From Halopseudomonas phragmitis (lineage in GTDB: Bacteria > Pseudomonadota > Gammaproteobacteria > Pseudomonadales > Pseudomonadaceae): a stretch of DNA of 64,000 nt. The position numbers and the translations under genes were made by a program. Each line of letters opens with the position of its first letter. Within the stretch, counting starts at the first letter, position 1. Location: NCBI RefSeq assembly GCF_002056295.1, contig NZ_CP020100.1, positions 1,635,501 through 1,699,500 on the forward strand, given 5' to 3'. Shown piece after piece: positions 52,387 to 62,186 of this stretch. The notes beneath the pieces are model-generated. The model searched no databases. It saw only the letters and a program-made list of their open reading frames with translations, and was not told the DNA's origin.

Positions 52387-53973
52387 TCAGTGATGCTCGC
52401 GAGTAGCGCGGAAGCGGATGTCCGGCCAGCGTTCTTCGGTCAGGCTCAGGTTGACCCGGGTCGGGGCCAGGTAGGTCAGGTGACCGCCGCCATCCACTGC
52501 CAGGTTCTCAACCGCCTTGTTGCGAAACTCCTCAAGTTTCTTCTTGTCGTCCGACTCGATCCAGCGTGCTGACCAGACGTTGATCGGCTCGTACAGACAC
52601 TCGACCTTGTACTCTTCCTTCAGCCGGCTGGCGACCACATCGAACTGCAGAACCCCGACCGCGCCGAGAATGATGTCGTTGTTGCGCTCGGGGAAGAACA
52701 CCTGGGTCGCACCTTCCTCGGCCAGTTCCTGCAGCCCCTGACGCAACTGCTTGGATTTCAGCGGGTCTTTCAGCCGTACCCGGCGGAACAGCTCCGGGGC
52801 GAAGTGCGGGATGCCGGTGAAACCGAGCTTTTCACCCTCGGTGAAGGTGTCGCCGATCTGGATGGTGCCGTGGTTGTGCAGGCCGATGATATCGCCGGCC
52901 CAGGCCTCTTCAAGATGCTCGCGCTCGGCCGCGAAGAAGGTCAGGGCGTCGGCAATCCGGACATCCTTACCGGTGCGTACCTGGTGCAGCTTCATGCCCT
53001 TTTCGTAGTGGCCGGAACAGATGCGCATGAAGGCAATCCGGTCGCGGTGCTTGGGATCCATGTTGGCCTGGATCTTGAAGATAAAGCCGGTGAATGGGGC
53101 CTCGGTGGCTTCCACCTGGCGCTCGTTGGCCGGCCGCGGCAGCGGCGCCGGCGCCCAGTCGACAACCGCGTCCAGCACCTGATCGACACCGAAGTTGCCC
53201 AGTGCGGTACCGAAGAATACCGGGGTCATCTCGCCCTTGAGAAAGGCCTCGGGCTCGAAACTGTGGCAGGCGCCCTGCACCAGCTCCAGTTCTTCAACGA
53301 AGTTGTCGTAGTCATCGCCCAGATAGTCGCGAGCCTCGGCCGAGTCCAACCCCTGAATCCGCTGCTGCTCGGTACGCTCATGGCCGTGGCCAGGCTGGTA
53401 GACGATGATGTAGTCGCCCTGCAGGTGATAGACACCCTTGAAATCCCTGTAGCAGCCGATTGGCCAGGTGATCGGTGCGGCCTTGATGTTGAGTACCGCC
53501 TCGATCTCGTCGAGCAGTTCGATAGGGTCGCGGATATCGCGGTCGAGCTTGTTGACGAAGCTGACGATCGGGGTGTCGCGCAGTCGGCAGACTTCCATCA
53601 GGGCGATGGTCCGTGGCTCGACCCCTTTACCGCCGTCGAGCACCATCAACGCCGAGTCGACCGCAGTCAGGGTACGGTAGGTGTCTTCCGAAAAGTCCTC
53701 GTGACCGGGGGTGTCGAGCAGGTTGATCATGCACTCGCGGTAGGGGAACTGCATCACCGAGGTGCTGACCGAGATACCGCGCTGCTTCTCCATCGCCATC
53801 CAGTCGGAAGTGGCATGGCGGTCGGATTTGCGCGCCTTGACCGTACCGGCGACGTTGATCGCCTGGCCCATCAGCAGCAGCCGTTCGGTGATGGTGGTTT
53901 TACCCGCATCCGGGTGCGAGATGATGGCGAAGGTACGGCGCTTGGCGACTTCTTTGGCGATGGCGTTGGACAT
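52387..53973 (-). CDS. prfC: Peptide chain release factor 3
   Basis: RF3 is the GTPase that removes RF1/RF2 from the ribosome after termination. The 528-aa product (E. coli 529) has G1 [13 protein letters not shown]2 [13 protein letters not shown]3 [12 protein letters not shown], and G4 NKLD, followed by the RF3-specific C-domain. The start at 53973 gives [17 protein letters not shown]. Downstream are the inverted repeat and the porin gene. Confidence 0.98.
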   Translation of the reverse strand: MSNAIAKEVAKRRTFAIISHPDAGKTTITERLLLMGQAINVAGTVKARKSDRHATSDWMAMEKQRGISVSTSVMQFPYRECMINLLDTPGHEDFSEDTYRTLTAVDSALMVLDGGKGVEPRTIALMEVCRLRDTPIVSFVNKLDRDIRDPIELLDEIEAVLNIKAAPITWPIGCYRDFKGVYHLQGDYIIVYQPGHGHERTEQQRIQGLDSAEARDYLGDDYDNFVEELELVQGACHSFEPEAFLKGEMTPVFFGTALGNFGVDQVLDAVVDWAPAPLPRPANERQVEATEAPFTGFIFKIQANMDPKHRDRIAFMRICSGHYEKGMKLHQVRTGKDVRIADALTFFAAEREHLEEAWAGDIIGLHNHGTIQIGDTFTEGEKLGFTGIPHFAPELFRRVRLKDPLKSKQLRQGLQELAEEGATQVFFPERNNDIILGAVGVLQFDVVASRLKEEYKVECLYEPINVWSARWIESDDKKKLEEFRNKAVENLAVDGGGHLTYLAPTRVNLSLTEERWPDIRFRATREHH

Positions 53974-54108
53974 GTGCTGTTCGGTTCGTGCTGAGGCAGG
54001 GAGCCACGGCACATCAGCGCCAGCCGGCTCCAGGCGGAGGTAAAGGACAATCGGCGCGTATTGTGGCCGATTGTCGTGGTCAAGACAAAGGGTATCGCTG
54101 CCCGCCGG

Positions 54109-55386
<1,278 letters not shown>

Positions 55387-55389
55387 TCA

Positions 55390-55449
55390 GGGCAAAGGCG
55401 TCCACCGACACGACCGTGAACAGGGTTGTGAACGTGGACGCCTTTTTTT
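55390..55449 (+). promoter_or_regulatory. Attenuator-type terminator in the nrt leader
   Basis: GGGCAAAGGCGTCCAC (55390-55405) begins an outer stem AAAGGCGTCCAC against GTGGACGCCTTT (55434-55445). Inside, CACGACC pairs with GGTTGTG around GTGAACAG. T7 follows (55443-55449). It ends 68 nt before the ATG of the binding-protein gene. The architecture and opening 16-mer match the porin leader although the inner loops differ. Confidence 0.82.
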
Positions 55450-55517
55450 GTGCCTGCATCGAGGGGTCCGGCCTGCGTCCTGATCGGCGAACCAACACTT
55501 TATCGAGGAGCTATTCC

Positions 55518-56912
55518 ATGTCACATGCAGGTAATCGGGCACACCCGGGGTTGGCGACCATTGGTCGGCGACTGGCGACGGCGTTGCTGGGGGTCGGACT
55601 GTTGAGCAGCGCACTGGCCCAGGCTGCCGGGCCGCTGGAGAAAGAAGATCTGAAGTTCGGCTTTATCAAGCTGACCGATATGGCGCCGCTGGCGATTGCC
55701 TACGAGCGCGGATATTTCGAGGATGAAGGGCTGTTCGTAACCCTCGAGGCTCAGGCCAACTGGAAGGTGTTGCTCGACCGAGTGATCGATGGCGAACTGG
55801 ACGGTGCGCACATGTTGGCCGGCCAGCCGATTGGCGCAACCATTGGCTTTGGTACCGAGGCCCATGTGGTTACCGCCTTTTCCATGGATCTCAACGGTAA
55901 TGCGATCACTGTTTCCAACGAAGTCTGGGAGGCGATGAAACCGCATATTCCGCACGAGAACGGCAAGCCGGTACATCCGATCAAGGCTGACTACCTCAAG
56001 CCGGTAGTCGAGGGTTTCCGCGATCGCGGGCAGCGCTTCCAGATGGGCATGGTGTTCCCGGTCTCGACCCACAACTACGAGCTGCGTTATTGGCTGGCTG
56101 CTGGCGGTATTCATCCCGGCTATTACGCCCCGCACAAAGGTGATACTTCCGGCCAGCTGGATGCCGAGGTGCTGCTCTCGGTTACCCCGCCGCCGCAGAT
56201 GCCGGCCACGCTTCAGGCCGGCACTATTCATGGCTACTGCGTTGGTGAGCCGTGGAACCAGCAAGCGGTGTTCATGGGCATCGGGGTGCCGGTGATCACC
56301 AACTACGAGATCTGGCGCAACAACCCGGAGAAGGTGTTCGGGGTCAGCAACAGCTGGGCCGAACAGCATCCCAACACCCACATTGCCGTGGTCAAGGCGC
56401 TGATCCGGGCCGCCCACTGGTTGGATGCCGACAATAACGCCAACCGCGCCGAGGCGGTGAAGATCCTGGCCCAGCCGCACTATGTCGGCGCGGACGAGGC
56501 GGTAATCGCCAACTCGATGACCGGCACCTTCGAATACGAGAAGGGTGATAAGCGCGAGGTGCCGGACTTCAACGTGTTCTTCCGTCACCACGCGACCTAT
56601 CCCTATTACTCCGATGCCATCTGGTTCCTGACCCAGATGCGCCGTTGGGGCCAGATCCCCGAGCACAAGCCTGACAGCTGGTATCTGGACATGGCCAAGA
56701 AAGTCTATCGCCCGGAAGTCTACCGCCAGGCCGCCGAGGCGTTGATCGCCGAAGGCAAGCTGCCGGCCTCGGTGTTCCCTGACTTCGCCACGGAAGACGG
56801 CATGCGGGCGCCGCAGAGCGAGTTTATCGACGGTGTGGTGTTCGATGGCCGAACCCCCAACGACTACCTCAACAGCCTGACGATCGGACTCAAGGGCGAG
56901 CAGAAACTCTGA
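55518..56912 (+). CDS. nrtA: NrtA/CmpA-family nitrate-type ABC substrate-binding protein
   Basis: A 464-aa periplasmic binding protein of the NrtA/CmpA family (nitrate, nitrite or bicarbonate). Signal peptide to SSALAQAA; mature start [18 protein letters not shown]. Family hallmarks are [30 protein letters not shown] and [25 protein letters not shown] precedes the ATG at 55518. The sigma54/attenuator leader supports a nitrogen source such as nitrate over bicarbonate. First gene of the nrtA-nrtB-nrtD operon; a 20-bp hairpin follows it. Confidence 0.9.
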   Translation: MSHAGNRAHPGLATIGRRLATALLGVGLLSSALAQAAGPLEKEDLKFGFIKLTDMAPLAIAYERGYFEDEGLFVTLEAQANWKVLLDRVIDGELDGAHMLAGQPIGATIGFGTEAHVVTAFSMDLNGNAITVSNEVWEAMKPHIPHENGKPVHPIKADYLKPVVEGFRDRGQRFQMGMVFPVSTHNYELRYWLAAGGIHPGYYAPHKGDTSGQLDAEVLLSVTPPPQMPATLQAGTIHGYCVGEPWNQQAVFMGIGVPVITNYEIWRNNPEKVFGVSNSWAEQHPNTHIAVVKALIRAAHWLDADNNANRAEAVKILAQPHYVGADEAVIANSMTGTFEYEKGDKREVPDFNVFFRHHATYPYYSDAIWFLTQMRRWGQIPEHKPDSWYLDMAKKVYRPEVYRQAAEALIAEGKLPASVFPDFATEDGMRAPQSEFIDGVVFDGRTPNDYLNSLTIGLKGEQKL

Positions 56913-56920
56913 AACGCCTT

Positions 56921-56940
56921 GGCCCCGCGGCTGCGGGGCC
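56921..56940 (+). terminator. Hairpin between nrtA- and nrtB-like genes
   Basis: GGCCCCGC and GCGGGGCC form an 8-bp GC-only stem with a GGCT loop, without a T-run. It lies 8 bp after the binding-protein stop and 12 bp before the permease ATG. Probably an mRNA-stabilising structure giving more binding protein than permease. Confidence 0.6.
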
Positions 56941-56952
56941 GGGCTGAGGTGC

Positions 56953-57978
56953 ATGAACATGACCAATCGACTGATTCACTACCTTGAAATGACCGGCTTC
57001 ACCTGGATGGTGCCGGTGGTGCGCCTGGTGCGCGGCGAGAACCTGCGCGAACAGCTCGGTGAGCTGTTCAACCGGGTCGGTCTGCCGCTGCTGGCGATCG
57101 CAATCTTCCTGCTGCTGTGGTCGGCGCTGGCGGCCCAGGTGAAGACCAGCCTGGGCGACTTGCCTGGCCCCGTTCAGGTCTGGGAGCAGGCCGGCAACCT
57201 GTATGCCGAGCATCAGGCCGAGCGCGGGCGTGAGCGGGCCTTTCTCGAGCGTCAGGTCGAACGCAACGCCCGGCTACTGGAAGCCGACCCCAACGCTGAA
57301 GTGCGCTGGCGCAGCTACACCGGCAAGCCGACCTTTGTCGATCAGATTTTCACCAGTCTGAAGACCGTCTTCGCCGGTTTCGTCCTGGCCAGCCTGATAG
57401 CAATCCCGATTGGCGTAGCCTGTGGCCTGAGTCCGCGTCTATATGGGGCGATCAGCCCGCTGGTGCAGGTGCTTAAACCAGTGTCGCCACTGGCCTGGCT
57501 GCCGATTGTGACCATGGTGGTCAGCGCCGTGTACGTCTCCGACGACCCCTGGTTCCAACGCTCGTTCGTCACCTCGGCGATCACCGTGATGCTCTGCTCA
57601 CTATGGCCGACGCTGATTAACACGGCAGTGGCGGTGGCTTCGATCGATCGCGACTGGATCAATGTCGGTCGGGTGATCCGCCTGCCGCTGGCCACCCGGA
57701 TTTTCAAGATCGCCATTCCCGCGGCTCTGCCGATGATGTTCACCGGTCTGCGGATCTCGCTGGGGATCGGCTGGATGGTCCTGATCGCCGCCGAAATGCT
57801 GGCGCAGAACCCGGGCCTGGGCAAGTTCATCTGGGACGAGTTCCAGAACGGCAGCTCCAACTCGCTGGGACGGATCATGGTGGCGGTGCTGGCGATCGGC
57901 ATCATCGGCTTTCTGCTCGACTGGCTGATGGTCACTCTGCAGAAATGCCTGTCCCACGACAAAACCGCGGCCCAATGA
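56953..57978 (+). CDS. nrtB: NrtB-type nitrate ABC transporter permease
   Basis: A 341-aa inner-membrane channel subunit with about six hydrophobic helices, the ntrB-type permease family. The EAA-like loop is in DWINVGRVIRLPLATRIFKIAIPAALP. A periplasmic insert with an amphipathic coiled stretch (about 75-115) is longer than in CmpB. Two ATGs compete: at 56953, GAGG is only 3 nt away, while ATG 56959 has 9-nt spacing; 56959 (339 aa) may be the true start. 40 bp separate it from nrtA. Confidence 0.88.
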   Translation: MNMTNRLIHYLEMTGFTWMVPVVRLVRGENLREQLGELFNRVGLPLLAIAIFLLLWSALAAQVKTSLGDLPGPVQVWEQAGNLYAEHQAERGRERAFLERQVERNARLLEADPNAEVRWRSYTGKPTFVDQIFTSLKTVFAGFVLASLIAIPIGVACGLSPRLYGAISPLVQVLKPVSPLAWLPIVTMVVSAVYVSDDPWFQRSFVTSAITVMLCSLWPTLINTAVAVASIDRDWINVGRVIRLPLATRIFKIAIPAALPMMFTGLRISLGIGWMVLIAAEMLAQNPGLGKFIWDEFQNGSSNSLGRIMVAVLAIGIIGFLLDWLMVTLQKCLSHDKTAAQ

Positions 57979-58006
57979 GTAGCGAATAAGTACAGGAGAG
58001 CACAAC

Positions 58007-58873
58007 ATGTCAGTCCTTCACGCTATCAAGGATCTTGTCAGCGAGCCGCAGCAGGCGGCCCAGACCGAGCCAGCGACAATCCGCTCCTTCCTTGACCTGA
58101 GCGGAGTATCCATCGACTTCCCGGTACGCGGCGGCAGCTTCCGCGCGCTGGACCGGGTCAACCTGAAAATCGCCAAGGGCGAGTACGTATCGATCATCGG
58201 CCACTCCGGCTGCGGCAAATCGACCGTACTGAACATCGTCGCCGGCCTGCTGCAGGCTACCGAGGGTGGCGCCATTCTGGAAGGGCGGGAAGTGACCCAG
58301 CCGGGGCCGGACCGGGCGGTGGTGTTCCAGAACCACGCTTTGTTGCCCTGGCTGACCTGCTACCAGAATGTCGAGCTGGCGGTGAAGGCGATCTTCAAGG
58401 GACGCAAGAGCCGCAAGGAAATGCGCGAATGGATCGAGCACAACCTTAAGCTGGTGCACATGGACCATGCGATGCACAAATACCCGGCGGAAATCTCCGG
58501 GGGCATGAAGCAGCGGGTCGGGATTGCCCGGGCGTTGGCGATGGAGCCTACAGTGCTGCTGATGGATGAGCCGTTCGGCGCGCTCGACGCGCTGACCCGC
58601 GCCCACCTGCAGGACTCGGTGATGGCGATCCAGGCCGAGCTGAACAACACCGTGCTGATGGTGACCCACGATGTCGACGAGGCCGTGCTGTTGTCGGACA
58701 AGATCGTGATGATGACCAATGGCCCGGCGGCCAAGGTCGGTGAGGTCTTGAGTATCGACCTGGAGCGCCCGCGTGATCGTCTGGCGCTGGCCAGCGATGC
58801 CCGCTACAACCAGTACCGCTCCGAAGTGCTGCGCTTTCTCTACGAGCGTCAGCGCCGGCCAGATGAACATTGA
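58007..58873 (+). CDS. nrtD: NrtD-type nitrate ABC transporter ATPase
   Basis: A 288-aa ATPase of the ntrCD family: Walker A GHSGCGKSTVLNIV, Q-loop VFQNHALLPWLT, signature EISGGMKQRVGIARAL, Walker [16 protein letters not shown], and H-loop MVTHDVDEA. It has no NrtC-like C-terminal binding domain, so it is the D-type half; with a homodimer it would complete NrtA-NrtB. Preceded by AGGAGAGCACAAC. Confidence 0.93.
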   Translation: MSVLHAIKDLVSEPQQAAQTEPATIRSFLDLSGVSIDFPVRGGSFRALDRVNLKIAKGEYVSIIGHSGCGKSTVLNIVAGLLQATEGGAILEGREVTQPGPDRAVVFQNHALLPWLTCYQNVELAVKAIFKGRKSRKEMREWIEHNLKLVHMDHAMHKYPAEISGGMKQRVGIARALAMEPTVLLMDEPFGALDALTRAHLQDSVMAIQAELNNTVLMVTHDVDEAVLLSDKIVMMTNGPAAKVGEVLSIDLERPRDRLALASDARYNQYRSEVLRFLYERQRRPDEH

Positions 58874-58926
58874 GGGTAACAGGTCGAGTGCCCGTGCCCT
58901 GCTGCGGCCGGGCTGGGCCTTCGGTC

Positions 58927-60279
58927 TTAGTCGCGGAACTGGGCCTTGTCCAGACCGTGGCGCTTCATCTTCTCGTACAGGGTCTTGCGGGCGATACCCA
59001 GGCGCAGCATGGTGGCCTTGAGGCTGCCCTGGCAGGCCTGCAGGGTGGTGATCAGCAGTGAGCGCTCGTAGCCGTCCATCAGCTCGGCCAGACTCTGGCC
59101 GGCCGGCAGTTCATCGCTGAAGCTGGCGTCGCCCGGCTCCAGCGCCAGTGGTCCCATCAGTACGTAGCGCTCGGCCAGATTGCGCAGCTCGCGGACGTTG
59201 CCGGGCCAGTCGTGCTGCATCAGCCGGGCAGCCTGGGCCGTATCCAGTGGCACGCTGTCGCGGTCGTAGCGGGCAGCGGCGATCAGGGCGAAGTGGTGAA
59301 ACAGCAGTGGGATATCTTCCTTGCGTGCGCGCAGCGGCGGAATGTCGATTTGTACCACGTTGAGCCGGTAGTAAAGGTCGGCCCGAAATTCGCCGGCATC
59401 ACTGAGTTGCTTGAGATCGCTCTTGGTGGCGGCGATTACCCGCACATCGACCGTTTGCAACTGGTTGCTGCCCAGGCGTTCGACCTTGCGTTCCTCCAAC
59501 ACCCGCAACAGCTTGACCTGCAACGCCAGCGGCATGCTTTCCAGCTCGTCGAGAAACAGGGTGCCCTGGTGGGCGTGTTCGAACTTGCCGATGCGTTTGC
59601 CTTCGGCGCCGGTAAAGGCGCCAGCCTCATGGCCGAACAGTTCGCTCTCGATCAGGTTCTCCGGAATTGCACCGCAGTTGATGGCGACGAAGTTGTGTTC
59701 GCGACGTGGACTGTTCTCGTGGATATAGCGAGCCAGGGCATCCTTGCCGGAGCCGGTTTCGCCGCGCAGGAGAATGTCGGCGTTGGTATCGAGCAGCGGA
59801 TCGATCATTGCCAGCACCCGGCGCATGGCGGGTGAGTCGCCGCGCAGGCGCGGGCCAGGCATTGCCAGGCTGCGCAGTTGCTGCTTGAGCTGGCGGTTCT
59901 CAAGCGCCAGTTGGCGCTTTTCCAGTGCGCGCTTGAGGATTTCCAGCAGGCCGTCCTGGTGGAACGGCTTCTCGATAAAGTCGTAAGCGCCTTCACGCAT
60001 GGCCGCCACCGCTGTGCTGATGTCGCCCTGGCCGGTGAGGATGATCAGCGGAATGCTGTCGTCGATCCGCTTCAGCGCCTGCAGCACTGCCAGACCATCC
60101 ATGCCGGGCATGTGGTAGTCACACAGCACTACACCGGGAAAGTTGGCATCCAGGCGCGTCAGCGCCGCAGCGCCGTCGGCAAAGCACTCGACCGGCAGTT
60201 CCTCCAGGGCCAGGGTTTGGGCCATGACCTGGCGAATGGCGGCATCGTCGTCGATGAAAATGACCCGGGTTTCATTCAT
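58927..60279 (-). CDS. dctD: DctD-type sigma54 response regulator
   Basis: A 450-aa NtrC-family activator. Receiver with phospho-Asp54 (VVLCDYHMPGMDG), AAA+ domain with GETGSGKD, intact ELFGHEAGAFTGA, Walker B GTLFLDELESMP, and a Fis-type HTH at the C-terminus (LKATMLRLGIARKTLYEKMK). DctD activates sigma54 promoters of C4-dicarboxylate uptake genes. It is translated right after the kinase gene (ATGA overlap). The intact GAFTGA contrasts with the protein at 13288-14112. Confidence 0.94.
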   Translation of the reverse strand: MNETRVIFIDDDAAIRQVMAQTLALEELPVECFADGAAALTRLDANFPGVVLCDYHMPGMDGLAVLQALKRIDDSIPLIILTGQGDISTAVAAMREGAYDFIEKPFHQDGLLEILKRALEKRQLALENRQLKQQLRSLAMPGPRLRGDSPAMRRVLAMIDPLLDTNADILLRGETGSGKDALARYIHENSPRREHNFVAINCGAIPENLIESELFGHEAGAFTGAEGKRIGKFEHAHQGTLFLDELESMPLALQVKLLRVLEERKVERLGSNQLQTVDVRVIAATKSDLKQLSDAGEFRADLYYRLNVVQIDIPPLRARKEDIPLLFHHFALIAAARYDRDSVPLDTAQAARLMQHDWPGNVRELRNLAERYVLMGPLALEPGDASFSDELPAGQSLAELMDGYERSLLITTLQACQGSLKATMLRLGIARKTLYEKMKRHGLDKAQFRD

Positions 60280-62096
60280 GCTGGGTTCTCGTTGGCCTGG
60301 CGTCGGCGCAGGGTCATGATGAATTCGGCACCACCTTCGGCGCGGTTCTGGCCGACCAGACTACCACCGAGCGCCTCGGAGATCTGCCGCGAGATTGACA
60401 GTCCCAACCCCAGCCCCTGTTTCAGCGGCTTGGTGGTGAAGAACGGCTCGAACACCTGCTCGCTATTGGCCGGCAGGCCCGGGCCGTTGTCGCGTACCCG
60501 GCATTCGACCTGGTCATCATACAGGTGCAGATCGATGTCGATGCGTGGTTGGGCACTGCCATCCACTGCCTGCACGGCGTTGCTCAGCAGATTGACCATG
60601 ACCTGTTCGATGCGGATCAGGTCACCGTGTACCATCACCGGTTGTTCTGGGCGCTGCCAGTGAATCTCGGGCGTCGCACCGTCATTGCGGCTGAACAGCA
60701 ACTTCAGTGCAGCGTCGATTGGTAGGCGCAGGTCGACCTGACTCGGCAGCCCTTCTGACTTGCGGGCGAACACCTTGAACTGGCGAATCAGCTCGGCCAT
60801 TTTCTCGCACAGGGCAAGGATTTCGCCCAGGTTGGCTTCGACCATCGCCGTATCGCCACGTTGCAGGAACCGCCGGCTGTTGCTGGCGTAGCCTTGCAGG
60901 GCGGTCAGCGGCTGATTGAGTTCGTGATTGAGGCCCGCCGACATCTGCCCCAATACCGCCAGCTTGGCGGCCTGGATCAGCTCCTGCTGGGTGGCCTTGA
61001 GCTCGTGTTCAGCACGCTGGCGTTCGGCAATTTCAGCGCGCAACTGCTGGTTGCTGGTCTTGAGATCAGCGGTTCGCTCGGCAACCCGTTGCTCCAGCTG
61101 CACGCCACGTTCGGCCAGTTCGGCTTCACGCCGGTAGCGCTCGCGCAGGTACAGGCCGATGCTCAGCACGCCGGTCAGCAGCACCAGCGCACCTAGCACA
61201 AAGCGCAGCCGCACCCAGCGTACCGGTGTTGTCTCAACCAGTACATTCAGGCTCCAGCCCTGCTCGGCCACCTCATGACGTACCCGCAGATACTCGCGCC
61301 AGCTGCCGTTTTCGTCGATTTGCAGTCGCTCACTCAGCGCTGTGCTGCCCAGCGGCTGACCAAGCCGGCGCAGTGGCAGCACTGGCAGTGGTTGGTCAGC
61401 GTAACGGCGCTCACTGGCCAGTCGCTCGCGTTGGGCCTTGGTCAGTGGCTCGAAGGCCTGATACAGCCATTCGGGGCGGCTGGCCAGAAAGCTGATGCCG
61501 TAGTTGTCGAGTACCAGCATCTCTGTGGCCGGGCTGGCCGAAGGGCGGCGCCACTGGGCTTCCAGTTCATCGACCTGGACTTTCATGGCGATCACCCCGA
61601 TCGCCTGCTGGTCCGCCAGGATCGGATAGGCGAAATACAACCCGCGCACGGCCGAGGTGGTGCCCAAGGCAAAATAGAACTGGCCCTGGTGCTGGGCCAG
61701 GGCGTCGATGAAATAGGGCCGGTAACTGAGATCCTGGGCAATGAAACTGTCTTGCTGCTGGTAATTGCTGGCGGCGATCACCAGACCTTGCGGGTCGAGC
61801 AGATACACATCGGAACTGGCGACGATGGTCGCCATCAGTTGCATGATCAGGTTGGCCTCGAGGATCAGCGGCGCATCGTCTGGACGACGCAGGGTTTCAG
61901 CCAGCAGTGGATGCTGAGCCGCCAGAGCGACGATCGGTTCATAGCGTTTGATCTCGTTGCCGAGCAACTGACCGTAGCGGAAGGCATCCTCGCGGCTTTC
62001 CCGTTCCAGTTGCCGGTAGCCGAACAGCCCGCCGAGCTGCCAGGCCAGCAGGCTGCTTAGCAGGATGCTCAGGGGTAGCCAGATGCGGTAGTTCAT
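60276..62096 (-). CDS. dctB: DctB-type sensor histidine kinase
   Basis: A 606-aa inner-membrane kinase: N-terminal anchor, a periplasmic double-PAS/Cache sensor (about 35-285; SSDVYLLDPQGLVIAASNY, SYRPYFIDALAQHQGQFYF), a second helix (LGALVLLTGVLSIGLYL), a coiled segment, and H-box AGLNHELNQPLTALQGY, then NLLSNAVQA, DNGPGLP and GLGLGLSIS in the ATPase domain. It senses C4-dicarboxylates in relatives. The pair sits next to a TRAP transporter, the usual target of DctBD. Confidence 0.94.
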   Translation of the reverse strand: MNYRIWLPLSILLSSLLAWQLGGLFGYRQLERESREDAFRYGQLLGNEIKRYEPIVALAAQHPLLAETLRRPDDAPLILEANLIMQLMATIVASSDVYLLDPQGLVIAASNYQQQDSFIAQDLSYRPYFIDALAQHQGQFYFALGTTSAVRGLYFAYPILADQQAIGVIAMKVQVDELEAQWRRPSASPATEMLVLDNYGISFLASRPEWLYQAFEPLTKAQRERLASERRYADQPLPVLPLRRLGQPLGSTALSERLQIDENGSWREYLRVRHEVAEQGWSLNVLVETTPVRWVRLRFVLGALVLLTGVLSIGLYLRERYRREAELAERGVQLEQRVAERTADLKTSNQQLRAEIAERQRAEHELKATQQELIQAAKLAVLGQMSAGLNHELNQPLTALQGYASNSRRFLQRGDTAMVEANLGEILALCEKMAELIRQFKVFARKSEGLPSQVDLRLPIDAALKLLFSRNDGATPEIHWQRPEQPVMVHGDLIRIEQVMVNLLSNAVQAVDGSAQPRIDIDLHLYDDQVECRVRDNGPGLPANSEQVFEPFFTTKPLKQGLGLGLSISRQISEALGGSLVGQNRAEGGAEFIMTLRRRQANENPA

Positions 62097-62186
62097 GGTT
62101 GTGTTGCCAAAGGGGTATGGACCTCAGAGTAGCGGTCCGGGAGGGTGGGAACAACCCGCCGACGCAGGGCCGGCGGGTGCTCGGGT

